Source of the DNA: Synergistaceae bacterium | GTDB taxonomy: Bacteria; Synergistota; Synergistia; Synergistales; Aminithiophilaceae | Reading direction: 5' to 3' | DNA length: 64,000 nt | NCBI GenBank assembly: GCA_016756725.1 | Contig: JAESII010000004.1 | Coordinates: forward strand, 62,001 to 126,000 | Part shown: piece by piece, positions 1 to 9,234 of the stretch | How the letters are laid out: the number at the start of each line of letters is the position of its first letter | Position numbering within the stretch: position 1 is the stretch's first letter | The notes under the pieces: model-generated | What the model saw: only the letters and a program-made list of their open reading frames with translations | Databases searched by the model: none | What the model was told of the DNA's origin: nothing | Translations under genes and position numbers: made by a program

Positions 1-140
1 GGGCCGCGGTGGATCACTGGGAAAGGATCCACCGACAACAACAGCTCTGATTGAACGTACCCTTCTCCATTGTTGTCACCACCTTGTCGAAACCTTGGGC
101 CAAGAATAGCAGAACAGCCCGTTCTGTCAACTCCCCAAAA

Positions 141-183
141 CGATAGGGGAAGAAGCCTCGTGTTCCTGCTTCTTCCCCTATCG
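141..183 (-). terminator. Perfect 16-bp stem-loop, probable terminator
   Basis: Positions 141-156 pair perfectly with 168-183 around an 11-nt loop. On the minus strand the stem is followed by four T, so it could end minus-strand transcription arriving from proC or from a lost gene. There is no T run on the plus-strand side. Confidence 0.45.
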
Positions 184-317
184 GGCGACGGATGAGCCCG
201 GACGGCGGGCCTGTGCTAACCAGGTACAGGTGGATCTACCCATGTTTCACCCACTTGCTGCGTTGTACCTCCATGGTGCAGGTCACGCTTTTTTGGTTCC
301 TTGCGGTCCTATGGTAC

Positions 318-378
318 CCTGTTGCCTGTTGCCTGTTGCCTGTTGCCTGTTGCCTGTTGCCTGTTGCCTGTTGCCTGT
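318..378. repeat. Heptanucleotide tandem repeat (CCTGTTG)n
   Basis: Eight exact head-to-tail copies of CCTGTTG start at 318 and are followed by a partial ninth copy (374-378). A 7-bp unit is not a multiple of three, so copy-number change would shift any reading frame across it. No gene crosses it convincingly, so it looks like a simple slippage-prone repeat in noncoding DNA. Confidence 0.85.
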
Positions 379-577
379 GCTTTGTCGCAAATGTCTGCGT
401 TGCCGGTTACTACGGGAACTGCGTTGATGGTGCTACCTGCCGTCCCACCCTACCGGGCTGAGGGCTCCTGATGGAGGCTCTCCGTCGCTTCCCGGTGACC
501 CTATTATAGTGGGCCTTGCGTCGTCGCGCAAGACCTATCCGAAAAATTTTTGTAATAATTTTTTTTAAATAGTGTCT

Positions 578-1423
578 TCATTGCCGCCCCTTCCCGGGAA
601 GCCCTTTGCGGATCTTGCGGCGCGTCTCCTCGGCCAGGTCTTGGGACTTTTCCGTGGCGGCCTTGACGGCGTTCATGAAGGCCGTGCGGATCTGGCCCTC
701 CTCAAGGGCGAAGATGCCCTCGATGGTGACGCCGCCCGGCGTCACCACCTGGTCGCGGAGGACGGCGGGGTGTTCTCCCGATGTCAGAAGGAGCCGGGAG
801 GCCCCGATGGCCGTGTGGGCGGCGGCCCGTAAGGTGAGATCCCGGGGCAGGCCGACGCGGAGCCCGCCGTAGATGAGGGCCTCCAGCATGGTGTAGATGT
901 AGGCCGGACCCGATCCGGCCATGGCCGTCAGGGCATCCATGTAACCGTCCTCGACCTCCTCGTAGCTCCCCAAAAGACCGAAGACGGCCTGAACGATGGC
1001 CAGATCCCGCTCCGTCGTCTCCGGCGACGGGGCGTACATGGTGAAGGCCTGGCGGACGGGAATGGCCGTGTTGCTCATGGCCCGGATCCACCGCACTGCG
1101 GGAAAGGCCTGGCGGAGCAGGTCCAGGTCGAGGGCCGCGGCCAGAGAGACGACGGGACGGCCCTCGAGGGCCTCGCCGACGGCCTCCAGCACGGGAACGA
1201 CCTTGTGGGGCTTGAGGACGACGAAGACGACGTCCGATCCCGTGACGGCCTCGACGTTGTCGCTGGTGAGGTAGACGCCGAGATCCTCCAGATCCTTGAC
1301 CTTTTCCAGACGGCGCCGCGTCGCCCGCACCTGGCAGCCTGCGAGGGCAAGCTCCCGGGCCAGGGCGCCTCCGATCGTTCCGGCGCCGATGACGGCGACT
1401 TTGAGCGTTTCCAGGGCCACCAT
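578..1423 (-). CDS. proC: Pyrroline-5-carboxylate reductase
   Basis: Catalyses the last step of proline synthesis, NAD(P)H-dependent reduction of 1-pyrroline-5-carboxylate, in the cytoplasm. The N-terminal Rossmann motif VIGAGTIGG and the C-terminal dimerisation domain with MAGSGPAYIY and VVTPGGVTIEGI are intact, and about 281 residues is a normal family length. The start is taken as the ATG at 1423, because AAGGAGG lies 9 nt upstream of it but directly abuts the alternative ATG at 1432. The gene lies downstream of, and in the same direction as, a class IV aminotransferase, about 127 bp away, with stem-loops between them, so the two may be separate transcription units or partly attenuated. 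Confidence 0.93.
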   Translation of the reverse strand: MVALETLKVAVIGAGTIGGALARELALAGCQVRATRRRLEKVKDLEDLGVYLTSDNVEAVTGSDVVFVVLKPHKVVPVLEAVGEALEGRPVVSLAAALDLDLLRQAFPAVRWIRAMSNTAIPVRQAFTMYAPSPETTERDLAIVQAVFGLLGSYEEVEDGYMDALTAMAGSGPAYIYTMLEALIYGGLRVGLPRDLTLRAAAHTAIGASRLLLTSGEHPAVLRDQVVTPGGVTIEGIFALEEGQIRTAFMNAVKAATEKSQDLAEETRRKIRKGLPGKGRQ

Positions 1424-1455
1424 GTTTTTCATCCTCCTTGCCGTCTGTACCTCAA

Positions 1456-1520
1456 GGGGAGCGGCGCTCCCCCGTCAACTGATAGAAAGCGGCGCCGACC
1501 GGTTGCCGTCGGTCAGCGCC
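1456..1520 (-). other. Two stem-loops between the aminotransferase gene and proC
   Basis: Positions 1456-1462 pair with 1466-1472 (7 bp, 3-nt loop), and 1491-1500 pair with 1511-1520 with one mismatch (10-nt loop). Neither is followed by a clear T run, so they may be mRNA-processing or weak termination structures rather than classical terminators. Confidence 0.35.
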
Positions 1521-1550
1521 CACCTGGCACGTCCCTTTTCGTCTTTGTCC

Positions 1551-2378
1551 CTATTCGAGCCAGCGGCTGATGTTGTCCCGCAGAAGGCCGTGCAGTCTCG
1601 CCGTCACCGGTCCGGGCCGGCCGCTGCCGACGGTGACGGTGCCGACGCGGACGACGGGGGTGACTTCCTTGACGGTACCCGTGATGAAGGCCTCGTCAGC
1701 GCCTTCGATTTCCTCAAGACGAAAGAGGCGCTTCTGGACGTCAAGGCCGGCCTCGCGGGCCAGCTCGATCACGACGGCCCGGGTGACGCCCTCCAGGGCC
1801 GCCTCATCGGGGGCCGTAACGATCGCCTCCCCGAAGACGAGAAAGAAGTTGCCCGCCGTCGACTCGGTAACGGTCCCGTCAGGGCAGTAAAGGCACTCGA
1901 AGTCTCCGCCTCCGGCCCGAAGGCGCGAGACGTAGGGCACCATATAGTCGATGCTCTTCATGGCCGGGAAGGCCCGCGAGAAGGGGATGGGCAGAAGGGA
2001 AACGCCCTTTTCGTACCGTTCCGCCGGCAGGGGAGGCGTCGCCTCGAAGAGGATGAAAATCTCCGGCTTGGGGAAACGGGAGGGCTCGATGGACCGTCCG
2101 CCCGTCACGTAGGGACGGACCGTCACCTCGCCGCCGACGCGCCTGACTCCCTCGCGGATGATGGCCTCCAGCTCTTCCTGGGGAAGAGGAAGCTCCATGG
2201 CCGCCTCACGGGCCGACGTCTCGAGACGACGGAGGTGTTCCCTGAGGGCGAAGGGACGGCCGCCGTAGGTCCGGATCGAGTCGAAGACGCCGATTCCCCG
2301 CTGCACCAGAAGGTCCGTTACGGGAATGGAGACCTCGTCCAGGGGCAGATAGACGCCGTTGCGGTAACAGAGATTCAT
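1551..2378 (-). CDS. Class IV aminotransferase (branched-chain / D-amino-acid type)
   Basis: A pyridoxal-phosphate fold-type IV aminotransferase of 275 residues, the family of IlvE, D-alanine aminotransferase and 4-amino-4-deoxychorismate lyase. The probable Schiff-base lysine is in AMKSIDYM, followed by the family signature around DGTVTESTAGNFF and by EGVTRAVV and FITGTVKEVTPV. I use the ATG at 2378, which is preceded by a GGAG/AGGTG Shine-Dalgarno; the longer frame adds 25 residues with no family similarity. The sequence alone does not separate branched-chain from D-amino-acid specificity. Adjacency to proC and to butyrate/branched-acyl kinase genes would suit branched-chain amino acid catabolism, but that is inference. 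Confidence 0.85.
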   Translation of the reverse strand: MNLCYRNGVYLPLDEVSIPVTDLLVQRGIGVFDSIRTYGGRPFALREHLRRLETSAREAAMELPLPQEELEAIIREGVRRVGGEVTVRPYVTGGRSIEPSRFPKPEIFILFEATPPLPAERYEKGVSLLPIPFSRAFPAMKSIDYMVPYVSRLRAGGGDFECLYCPDGTVTESTAGNFFLVFGEAIVTAPDEAALEGVTRAVVIELAREAGLDVQKRLFRLEEIEGADEAFITGTVKEVTPVVRVGTVTVGSGRPGPVTARLHGLLRDNISRWLE

Positions 2379-2505
2379 GAACTTCACCTTCTCCAAAAGA
2401 TTATGTCGACCCCTCGACCCAGAGAGTATAAGGCAGAAGGGCAAAAGACGCACGGCAAAGGGAGAAAAATACGTCTTCCCCTTCGCGCCGAAGCCTTGCG
2501 GTCGT

Positions 2506-2511
2506 TATAAT
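2506..2511 (+). promoter_or_regulatory. Perfect -10 hexamer upstream of buk1
   Basis: TATAAT lies 45 bp ahead of the butyrate kinase start. I see no good -35 hexamer at 16-18 bp, so this is a partial promoter call. Confidence 0.4.
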
Positions 2512-2556
2512 AAAAGGGCATCGAAAACTCACGAAGCGAACGAGGGAGAGATGACG

Positions 2557-3660
2557 ATGGAAAAGAAGGCCCTCCTTGCCGTCAACCCCGGCAGCACGGG
2601 GACGAAGATCGCCTGGTTCCGGGAGGGGCAGGAAGTGTGGCGGGAGAACCTCCTTCACAGCCCCGAAAGCCTGGCGACTTTCGCGACGGTGGCCGATCAG
2701 TTTCCCTACCGTCTCGAAGCCGTCGAATCGGCCATTGCCCGACAGGGCGAGTCGCTGGAAGAGCTCGCCGTCGTCGTAGGACGGGGAGGGATCGTCGAAC
2801 CGATCCCGGGCGGGGCCTATGTCGTCGACGACCTGCTCGTGGAACACCTCCACCGCGGACGGCCCTGGGAGCACCCGGCCAACCTGGGCGGCCTCATCGC
2901 CAGAGCCCTCGGCGACCGACTGGGCATCGGCGCCTTCATCGTCGACCCCGTCTCCGTCGACGAACTGATCGACGAGGCCCGCCTGACGGGTCTTCCCGAG
3001 CTGCCCAAGCGCTCCCTCGTTCACGCCCTTAACATCCGGGCCACGGCGAAACGGGCCGGTCGCGATCTCGGACGGGACTGGAAATCATTCAACTTCATCG
3101 TCCTCCACCTGGGCGGGGGGATTTCCGTCGCCGCCTTGCGACAAGGCCAGATCATCGACGTCAACAACGCCAACGACTTCGGCCCCTTCTCGCCCAATAG
3201 GGCCGGCGGCGTCCCCGCCGGCGATCTGGTCCGGCTCTGCTTCTCCGGCCGTTTCAGTGAAAAGGAGATTCTCGACAGGCTGGCCAAACGGGGCGGATTC
3301 CTCGCCTACTGCGGCACTGACGACCTGAGAGAGCTGCGAAGGCGCATCGCCGAAGGCGACGAGAAGGCCGATCTCCTCGTCCGGGCCATGGTCCTCCAGA
3401 TCGCCAAGGAGGCGGGATCGATGGCGGCCGCCCTGGCCGGCGACGTCGATGCCCTGATCCTCACAGGGGGCATGGCCTATGACGACCGGCTCCGTGCCGA
3501 CCTCACAGCCAGCCTCCAGTGGATCGCTCCCGTGCTGGCCTATCCCGGCGAAGACGAGATGTCGGCCCTCGCCGAAGGGGCCCTGGCCGTCCTCCGCGGC
3601 GAGGAAAAGGCCCGAAGCTACCGCGCCATCATTGAAGGGGGCGCTGGCCGTGCCCTTTGA
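2557..3660 (+). CDS. buk: Butyrate kinase, copy 1
   Basis: Acyl-phosphate:ADP phosphotransferase of the acetokinase family; makes ATP and butyrate (or a branched short-chain acid) from the acyl phosphate supplied by phosphate butyryltransferase. N-terminal phosphate-binding motif AVNPGSTGTK, the central HLGGGISVAA and the ATP-site region LTGGMAYD are present; 367 residues is typical. ATGs at 2551 and 2557 are in frame; AGGGAG at 2543-2548 is well spaced only for 2557. The 3' end overlaps the GTG start of ptb1 by 11 bp, so the two are translationally coupled. A second buk lies at 5586-6677. Confidence 0.93.
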   Translation: MEKKALLAVNPGSTGTKIAWFREGQEVWRENLLHSPESLATFATVADQFPYRLEAVESAIARQGESLEELAVVVGRGGIVEPIPGGAYVVDDLLVEHLHRGRPWEHPANLGGLIARALGDRLGIGAFIVDPVSVDELIDEARLTGLPELPKRSLVHALNIRATAKRAGRDLGRDWKSFNFIVLHLGGGISVAALRQGQIIDVNNANDFGPFSPNRAGGVPAGDLVRLCFSGRFSEKEILDRLAKRGGFLAYCGTDDLRELRRRIAEGDEKADLLVRAMVLQIAKEAGSMAAALAGDVDALILTGGMAYDDRLRADLTASLQWIAPVLAYPGEDEMSALAEGALAVLRGEEKARSYRAIIEGGAGRAL

Positions 3661-4549
3661 GAACCTCGACTTTCTCCTCGACCGATGCCGCGCCGCCGGG
3701 ACATCCCGCGTCGCCGTGGCCGCCGCCCAGGACGCCGACGTCCTCTCCGCCCTCGACAACGCCAGAGACAAGGGCATCGTCGAGCCGATCCTCATCGGCC
3801 CGAAGGAAGGGATCACCGGCCTCATCGACTCCCTCGGCCTGGACCTGAAAGGCTGCGAGATCATCGACGAACCCGACGACAGCGAGGCCTCGAAACGGGC
3901 CGTCGCCCTCGTCACCTCCGGCGAGGCCCAGATGGTCATGAAAGGACAGGTCAAGACGGCCACCCTCCTCAAGGCCATTCTCGACAAGGAGAAGGGGCTG
4001 AGAACGGGAAGCGTCCTCTCTCACCTCTTTCTCCTTGAGATCCCCCGCCTGAACCGCGTCTTCGCCGTCACCGACGGAGGCCTCAACACCTACCCCACCC
4101 TTCAGGAGAAGGTCCGCCTCGTCGAGAACGCCGTCGGCTGCTACCACCGCCTCGGCGTCGAAAGGCCTCGCGTCGCCGCTCTGGCCGCCGTCGAAGTCGT
4201 CAATCCCGCCATGGCCTGCACCCTCGACGCCGCCGCCCTGTCTCAGATGAACCGGCGGGGCCAGATCAAAGGCTGTGCCGTCGACGGCCCTCTGGCCCTG
4301 GACAACGCCGTCAGCCTTGAGGCGGCCCGCCTCAAGGGCATCGATTCGGAGGTGGCCGGCCAGGCCGACATCCTGCTCGTCCCCCACATCGAGGCGGGCA
4401 ACCTGGTGGGCAAGGTCGCCTTGAGCCTCATCGGCGCCCGAGGGGCCGGGGCCGTCCTCGGCGCCAAGGCCCCTGTAATCCTCACGAGCCGCACCGACAG
4501 CGCCGAGACGAAGCTCCTTTCCATCGCCCTCGGCGTCCTTTTGGCTTAG
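3650..4549 (+). CDS. ptb: Phosphate butyryltransferase, copy 1
   Basis: Converts butyryl-CoA (or isobutyryl/isovaleryl-CoA) plus phosphate to the acyl phosphate and CoA, feeding the adjacent kinase for substrate-level phosphorylation. The phosphotransacetylase/PTB fold is evident from VVNPAMACTLDAA, DGPLALDNAVS and the C-terminal PVILTSRTDSAETKLLSIA. The start is the GTG at 3650 with GGGG 8 nt upstream, inside the end of buk1; the longer upstream frame is a shadow of buk1. 299 residues. It shares long stretches with ptb2 at 4629-5549 and is therefore a paralogue, but differs enough not to be a recent duplicate. Confidence 0.92.
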   Translation: MPFENLDFLLDRCRAAGTSRVAVAAAQDADVLSALDNARDKGIVEPILIGPKEGITGLIDSLGLDLKGCEIIDEPDDSEASKRAVALVTSGEAQMVMKGQVKTATLLKAILDKEKGLRTGSVLSHLFLLEIPRLNRVFAVTDGGLNTYPTLQEKVRLVENAVGCYHRLGVERPRVAALAAVEVVNPAMACTLDAAALSQMNRRGQIKGCAVDGPLALDNAVSLEAARLKGIDSEVAGQADILLVPHIEAGNLVGKVALSLIGARGAGAVLGAKAPVILTSRTDSAETKLLSIALGVLLA

Positions 4550-4628
4550 GGTATAATGCTGGGGGCCCAAGGGCCCTCCGTGATCGGTCCATAACATCCA
4601 CCCCATTCATTTTAAGGAGGAGATTCTT

Positions 4629-5549
4629 TTGGAACAGATCCGCTCTCTCACCCAGCTTCTGGACTACGCCAAGTCCGTCGGTCCCCGGACCGTCTCCGTC
4701 GCCGCCGCCGAGGACGCCGAGGTCCTTGAGGCCGTCGAAAACGCCCGGACCCGGGGCATTGCCAAGGCCATCCTCGTCGGTGACGCCGACAAGATTGCCG
4801 AAGCCGCCAAAGGCGTCGGCGTCGATCTGAGCAACTACGAAGTCGTCGACGTTAAGGGAAGCCACGACGAGGCCGCCCTGGAAGCCGTCAAGCTCGTCTC
4901 GTCCGGCAAGGCCGACATCCTCATGAAGGGCATGCTCCATACGGCCGATTTCCTCCGGGCCGTTCTGAACAAGGAAGTGGGATTGCGCAGCAAGTCCCTC
5001 ATCTCCCACGTCTACATCCATGAGATCGAGGGCTATGACCGGATCTTCTTCATCGCCGATCCGGCCTTCAACATGTACCCCGAGCTCCAGGACAAGGTGA
5101 AGATCCTCACCAACACCGTCGAGCTCGGCCATGCCTTCGGCGTCGCCAAGCCCAAGGTCGCCGTCCTCGCCGCCGTCGAGGTCGTCAACCCGGCCATGCC
5201 CTGCACTCTCGACGCCGCCGCCATCGCCCAGATGGGCCGCCGCGGCCAGATCAAGGACTGTGACGTCGACGGCCCCTTCGCCCTCGACAACGCCATCAGT
5301 GAGGAATCGGCCCGCCACAAGGGCATCGTCTCCGCGGTGGCCGGCAAGGCCGACGTCCTTCTCGTCCCCAACATCGAGGCCGGCAACATGCTCGCCAAGG
5401 CCATCGTCTACTTCGCCAAAAACCGCACGGCCGGCCTCGTCCTCGGCGCCGCCGCCCCCATCGTCCTGACCAGCCGGGCCGACTCGGCCGAGACGAAGCT
5501 CCTTTCCATCGCCTCCGCCGTCGCCCTCGCCGCCCACCGCGCCCGGTAA
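4629..5549 (+). CDS. ptb: Phosphate butyryltransferase, copy 2
   Basis: Second member of the PTB family, same reaction as the copy at 3650. Visible motifs: VVNPAMPCTLDAA, DGPFALDNAIS and IVLTSRADSAETKLLSIA; 306 residues. The start is a TTG at 4629: AAGGAGGAG ends 7 nt before it and no ATG or GTG is suitably placed, so this is a well-supported rare start. It follows ptb1 by 79 bp and precedes buk2 by 36 bp. The repeated presence of both enzymes suggests two sets tuned to different acyl-CoAs, for example straight versus branched chains; that is inference. Confidence 0.92.
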   Translation: MEQIRSLTQLLDYAKSVGPRTVSVAAAEDAEVLEAVENARTRGIAKAILVGDADKIAEAAKGVGVDLSNYEVVDVKGSHDEAALEAVKLVSSGKADILMKGMLHTADFLRAVLNKEVGLRSKSLISHVYIHEIEGYDRIFFIADPAFNMYPELQDKVKILTNTVELGHAFGVAKPKVAVLAAVEVVNPAMPCTLDAAAIAQMGRRGQIKDCDVDGPFALDNAISEESARHKGIVSAVAGKADVLLVPNIEAGNMLAKAIVYFAKNRTAGLVLGAAAPIVLTSRADSAETKLLSIASAVALAAHRAR

Positions 5550-5585
5550 GCCTCCCTGCCCTCAGGCCCGAAAGGAGGAGCTGCG

Positions 5586-6677
5586 GTGAAGCCCTTCCAG
5601 ATCCTGGCCATCAACCCCGGATCGACGAGCACCAAGATCGCCCTCTTCGAGGACGACCGCGAGCTGAGCAGCGACACCCGCCGCTACGACGCTGAGGCCC
5701 TCAGGAGCTTCTCCACCGTCCTCGACCAGAGACAGATGCGCCTTGAGGCCATCTACGACGTCCTGGAACGGGAGGGGAGATCCCTCGAGGCCATCGACGC
5801 CTTCGTCGGCCGCGGCGGCCTGACGGCCCCCCTTCCCGGGGGGACCTACGCCGTCAACGAATCCATGACGGCCGACCTCCTTTCGGGCCGTTACGGCATC
5901 CACGCCTCCAACCTGGGCGCCCTTCTGGCGAAGGACCTGGCCGACAGGGCCGGAGGGAAACCGGCCTACATCGTCAACCCCGTCGTCGTCGACGAACTCG
6001 TCCCGGAGGCCCGCATTTCAGGCCTCCCCGAGATCGAACGGCGCTCCATCTTTCACGCCCTGAACCAGAAGGCCATCGCCCGCAGGGCCGCCGAGGAGCT
6101 CGGCAAGGCCTACGACCGGTGCCGCCTCGTCGTCGCCCATCTGGGCGGCGGCATCTCCGTTGCCGCTCACGACCGGGGACAGGTCATCGACGTCAACAAC
6201 GCCCTCGACGGCGAGGGACCCTTCTCTCCCGAACGGGCCGGCTCCCTTCCCGCGGGAGGTCTCGTCCGGCTCGCTTTCAGCGGCACCCTCTCCCTCAAGG
6301 AGCTCCTTCTCAAGCTGTCCGGCCAGGGGGGGCTGGTGGCCCACCTGGGCACGAACGACCTCCGCGAGGTGGAGCGGCGCTGCGACGACGGAGACGAAAA
6401 GGCACGGGCCGTCTACAGCGGCCTGGCCTATCAGGTGGCCCGTGCCATCGGCGCCGAAGCGGCCGCTCTGGCCGGCGACGTCGACGCCATCGTCCTCACG
6501 GGAGGACTGGCCCACAGCAGACGCCTCGTCCAGGCCCTCAAAGACCGGGTCGCCTTCATCGCCCCCATCCTCGTCTATCCCGGCGAGGACGAGCTCAGGG
6601 CCCTCGCCGAAGGCGCCCTCCGCGTCCTCCGAGGCCAAGAAGAACCCCGTGTCTACAGACCTCACGAAAGAGCCTGA
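5586..6677 (+). CDS. buk: Butyrate kinase, copy 2
   Basis: Second acetokinase-family butyrate/branched-chain fatty acid kinase, 363 residues. Motifs: AINPGSTSTKIALFE at the N terminus, HLGGGISVAAHDRGQ centrally, and VLTGGLAHSRR near the C terminus, all expected for a functional kinase. GTG start at 5586 with AAAGGAGG upstream. It overlaps the following cupin gene by 29 bp. The cluster order kinase-transferase-transferase-kinase is a mirror image rather than a simple tandem repeat, arguing against one recent head-to-tail duplication. Confidence 0.93.
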   Translation: MKPFQILAINPGSTSTKIALFEDDRELSSDTRRYDAEALRSFSTVLDQRQMRLEAIYDVLEREGRSLEAIDAFVGRGGLTAPLPGGTYAVNESMTADLLSGRYGIHASNLGALLAKDLADRAGGKPAYIVNPVVVDELVPEARISGLPEIERRSIFHALNQKAIARRAAEELGKAYDRCRLVVAHLGGGISVAAHDRGQVIDVNNALDGEGPFSPERAGSLPAGGLVRLAFSGTLSLKELLLKLSGQGGLVAHLGTNDLREVERRCDDGDEKARAVYSGLAYQVARAIGAEAAALAGDVDAIVLTGGLAHSRRLVQALKDRVAFIAPILVYPGEDELRALAEGALRVLRGQEEPRVYRPHERA

Positions 6678-7014
6678 AGTCATCGCGCTCTTCACGGACG
6701 AGGCCGACGGAACGGACGAGATCTCCCGCATCCTCGCCGACGGAGAGGGCCCCTTCCGCCTGGAGAGCATCCTCTCCTGGGGCCAGGCCTCGCCTCAAGG
6801 CTTCTGGTACGATCAGGAAGAAGACGAATGGGTGGCCCTCCTTTCGGGCCGGGCCACCCTCGTCGTCGAAAGGAGAGGACGGGAAGAGACGGTCACCCTC
6901 GAAGCCGGCCAGGCTCTCTATCTGCCAGCCCACTGCCGTCACCGGATCGAAAGCACAACGGCCGTTCCTCCCTGCCGCTGGCTCGCCCTCCACGGACATA
7001 TTTACCTGAAATAA
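6649..7014 (+). CDS. Small cupin-domain protein
   Basis: A 121-residue single-domain cupin. The conserved barrel is visible as EEDEWVALLSGRATLVVE, GQALYLPAHCRHRIES and a terminal strand ending HGHIYLK. The GTG start at 6649 lies inside the end of buk2; the ribosome site is weak, so translation probably depends on coupling. Metal-ligand histidines are only partly conserved, leaving catalytic activity uncertain; it may be a ligand-binding protein. Position as the last gene of the butyrate kinase cluster suggests a link to that pathway, but no specific function can be given. Confidence 0.72.
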   Translation: MSTDLTKEPEVIALFTDEADGTDEISRILADGEGPFRLESILSWGQASPQGFWYDQEEDEWVALLSGRATLVVERRGREETVTLEAGQALYLPAHCRHRIESTTAVPPCRWLALHGHIYLK

Positions 7015-7142
7015 AATATACTTTCATTCAAAATCAATAAAATGAGTCTCCAGGCCCCTGCTTTTGTCGTCCCAAGGCCATCGGGGGTCCACCTGGCGAG
7101 AGCCGGGGGCCGAGGGCGGGAACCCCGGAGCGGCCACAAAAT

Positions 7143-7169
7143 GAGGGAGGCGCTTTGCGCGCCTCCCTC
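7143..7169 (-). terminator. Rho-independent terminator after the chemoreceptor gene
   Basis: An 11-bp perfect stem (7143-7153 with 7159-7169) with a 5-nt loop lies 20 bp beyond the chemoreceptor stop codon. On the minus strand it is followed by ATTTT. Confidence 0.75.
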
Positions 7170-7188
7170 GACGTGTCCTGGTGCCAGA

Positions 7189-9234
7189 CTACTGTCGCGA
7201 CCTCTCCTCCAGAGGCAGGAGGCCGGCCCCGTCGTCACCGCCCTCGAGGACGAAGCGCTCCATCAGCTCCTTGAGCCGCTTGGCCCCTTCGGCCGTCTCC
7301 TGAGCCGTCTGGGCCACGTTCTCCGAGGCGTGAGCCGTCTCGCTCGTGGCCTTGCGGATTCCTTCGAGAGCCTCGGCGGTCTGGGCCGTCCCCTTGGCCG
7401 CCTGATCGACGGCACGGGCCGTCTCCTGGACCGAGGCCGCCTGCTCCTCGGCTGCGGCGGCCATGTTGACGATCACGTCGCGGACGCGGTTGATCTCCTC
7501 CAGGGCTCCTTCAAGGGCCTTCTCCATCTCCTGAGCCCGGCCGGAGACGTCGCGGGCGATCTTGCCCGACGACTCCGTCACGGCCAGGGAGGAGCGGGCC
7601 TGCTGCTGGAGCTCCTCGATGCGGCTGCCCACCTGGCGGGCCGCCTCGTTGCTCTCTTCGGCCAGTTTGCGCACCTCTTCGGCGACGACGGCGAAGCCTC
7701 GCCCCGCCTCACCGGCCCGGGCGGCCTCGATGGCCGCATTCAGGGCCAGCAGGTTCGTCTGATCGGCGATGCGGGTGATCGTCTCGACGAAGCCCGTGAT
7801 GGCCTCGACAGAACCGGCAAGCTGCCTGATGTTTCTCATGCTCTCCTCCGACTGGTCCCCCACCTGGACGATGGCCTGGGCGACCTGACGGGCCTGGGCG
7901 ACGGCATCGTTGGAGATCTTGGCCGTCCGCTCCGAGGCTTCGGAGCCACGATTGGAGGCGTCAGCCATGGTGGCAGCACTGGAGGCGATCTCCTCGATGC
8001 CGGCGTTGGTCTCCTCCAGGGCGGCGGCGTTGTCCTGGGAGAGATCGGCCGAGGCCGAGAGGGAGGACTGGACTTCCTCCATGGAGGCCACCGTCTCCTG
8101 AGCCAGAGCCGCCAGCGATTCGGAGCGCCGCGACGAGGCATCGGCCTCGTCCGAAACGGACCGGAGCGTCTCCCTCAGGGAGAGGGCCATGTCTTCCAGA
8201 GCATGAGCCATGCGGGCCACCTCGTCTTGCCCCTTAGCGGGGAAGCGGACCGTCAGATCGCCCTTGCCGAAGACGTCGACGCGGCGGGCCAGTTCCGCCA
8301 CAGGCTTGGCGATGGAGCCGCCGATGAAGGCCACCAGAAGGGCCGCAACGAGAAGGGCGACGGCGAAGAGGAGGACCATGGTTCGCGTCATCGCCGAAAC
8401 TCCGCCCAGGACCTGGGCTCTGGGCACGATGACGCCGAAGCTCCATCCCCTCGAGTTGGGGATGGGGGTGAAGAAGGTGTAGAGCTCCCTTCCGTCGGGA
8501 TGGGTCACGACGGCATGGCCTGTCTCACCGGCGGCGATGCGGGACGCCACCTCCTCAAAGCCCCGGTACCCCCTGTCGGAAGCCCGAAAGAGGTTGAAGT
8601 CCATGATGAAGTCCTTGTTGGGGTGGGCCAGGGTGAGGCCGTTGCCGTCGACGATGAAGCCGAAACCGCCTTCGCCGACCTGGACGCCGTCCACCACTTT
8701 CGCCAGGCTCTCGAGGGCGATGACGCCGGCGAAGACGCCGGAGGTCTTGTTGCTATAGTTCTTGACGGCCTGGGCAAGGACGACGGCAGGCTTGTTCGTG
8801 TTCCGCGTGATGAGGGCATCGCTGATGAAATACTCCTCCCTTCCCTCCATGATGACCTTGAAGTAGTCCCTGTCAGAGACGTCGCCCGTCGCGCCGTCGG
8901 TGGCCCAGAACTCGCCTCGGCCGTTGGCGACGACGAAGCTGTCGTAGATCTCCGACCGGGCCTTGGCCTGAGCTGTCACGGTGTCGCGCATGAGGTTCCA
9001 GTTGAGGCCCCGCACCAGGTTGCTCTCGGAAAGGGCGAAGGTCTCCTCCTTGCGGGCCTGAAGCCATTCGCCGACGATGGTGGCCCCGCCGTGGGCGATC
9101 TGGGCGCTGAAGCTCTCGACGAGGTCCGTCGTCGCCCCCCGAACCTTGCCGACCATGACGACTCCCGCAACGGCAAAGAGAGCCATGAGAGCAGGCAGGA
9201 GGAGAAGCAGGATGCGACCGCGGATACTTTTCAT
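7189..9234 (-). CDS. Methyl-accepting chemotaxis protein with double-Cache sensor
   Basis: A 681-residue inner-membrane chemoreceptor that controls CheA and flagellar bias. Order: cytoplasmic N terminus, TM helix about residues 7-28, periplasmic double-Cache ligand-binding domain about 35-275 (contains [19 protein letters not shown] and HPNKDF), second TM helix about 285-305, HAMP about 306-360 ([17 protein letters not shown]), then the signalling coiled coil with the invariant tip [21 protein letters not shown] start at the ATG at 9234, preceded by AAAGGAGG; the longer frame adds 34 unrelated residues. Double-Cache receptors commonly bind amino acids or organic acids, but the ligand is unknown. 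No che genes are in the window. Confidence 0.93.
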   Translation of the reverse strand: MKSIRGRILLLLLPALMALFAVAGVVMVGKVRGATTDLVESFSAQIAHGGATIVGEWLQARKEETFALSESNLVRGLNWNLMRDTVTAQAKARSEIYDSFVVANGRGEFWATDGATGDVSDRDYFKVIMEGREEYFISDALITRNTNKPAVVLAQAVKNYSNKTSGVFAGVIALESLAKVVDGVQVGEGGFGFIVDGNGLTLAHPNKDFIMDFNLFRASDRGYRGFEEVASRIAAGETGHAVVTHPDGRELYTFFTPIPNSRGWSFGVIVPRAQVLGGVSAMTRTMVLLFAVALLVAALLVAFIGGSIAKPVAELARRVDVFGKGDLTVRFPAKGQDEVARMAHALEDMALSLRETLRSVSDEADASSRRSESLAALAQETVASMEEVQSSLSASADLSQDNAAALEETNAGIEEIASSAATMADASNRGSEASERTAKISNDAVAQARQVAQAIVQVGDQSEESMRNIRQLAGSVEAITGFVETITRIADQTNLLALNAAIEAARAGEAGRGFAVVAEEVRKLAEESNEAARQVGSRIEELQQQARSSLAVTESSGKIARDVSGRAQEMEKALEGALEEINRVRDVIVNMAAAAEEQAASVQETARAVDQAAKGTAQTAEALEGIRKATSETAHASENVAQTAQETAEGAKRLKELMERFVLEGGDDGAGLLPLEERSRQ

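Larger units (their letters stand above)
1..577. other. Gene-free left edge
   Basis: I find no convincing gene here. The open frames at 192-461 lack a good ribosome binding site and read through a heptamer repeat, giving a low-complexity CCLLPVA peptide. Visible structure: an 8-bp stem (9-16 with 26-33), a 16-bp stem (141-156 with 168-183), a run of CCTGTTG repeats (318-378), and a very AT-rich block at about 540-570 just downstream of the stop codon of proC, which may help end the proC transcript. The segment could be the remnant of a mobile element cut by the window edge, but nothing recognisable as a transposase remains. Confidence 0.5.

Noticed and set aside
318-378. Possible CRISPR array
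   Set aside because: Units are 7 bp with no spacers and no cas genes nearby.
192-461. Plus-strand frame of 89 codons with Cys/Leu-rich repeats
   Set aside because: The repeated CCLLPVA stretch is just the heptamer DNA repeat translated; no ribosome site or homology.
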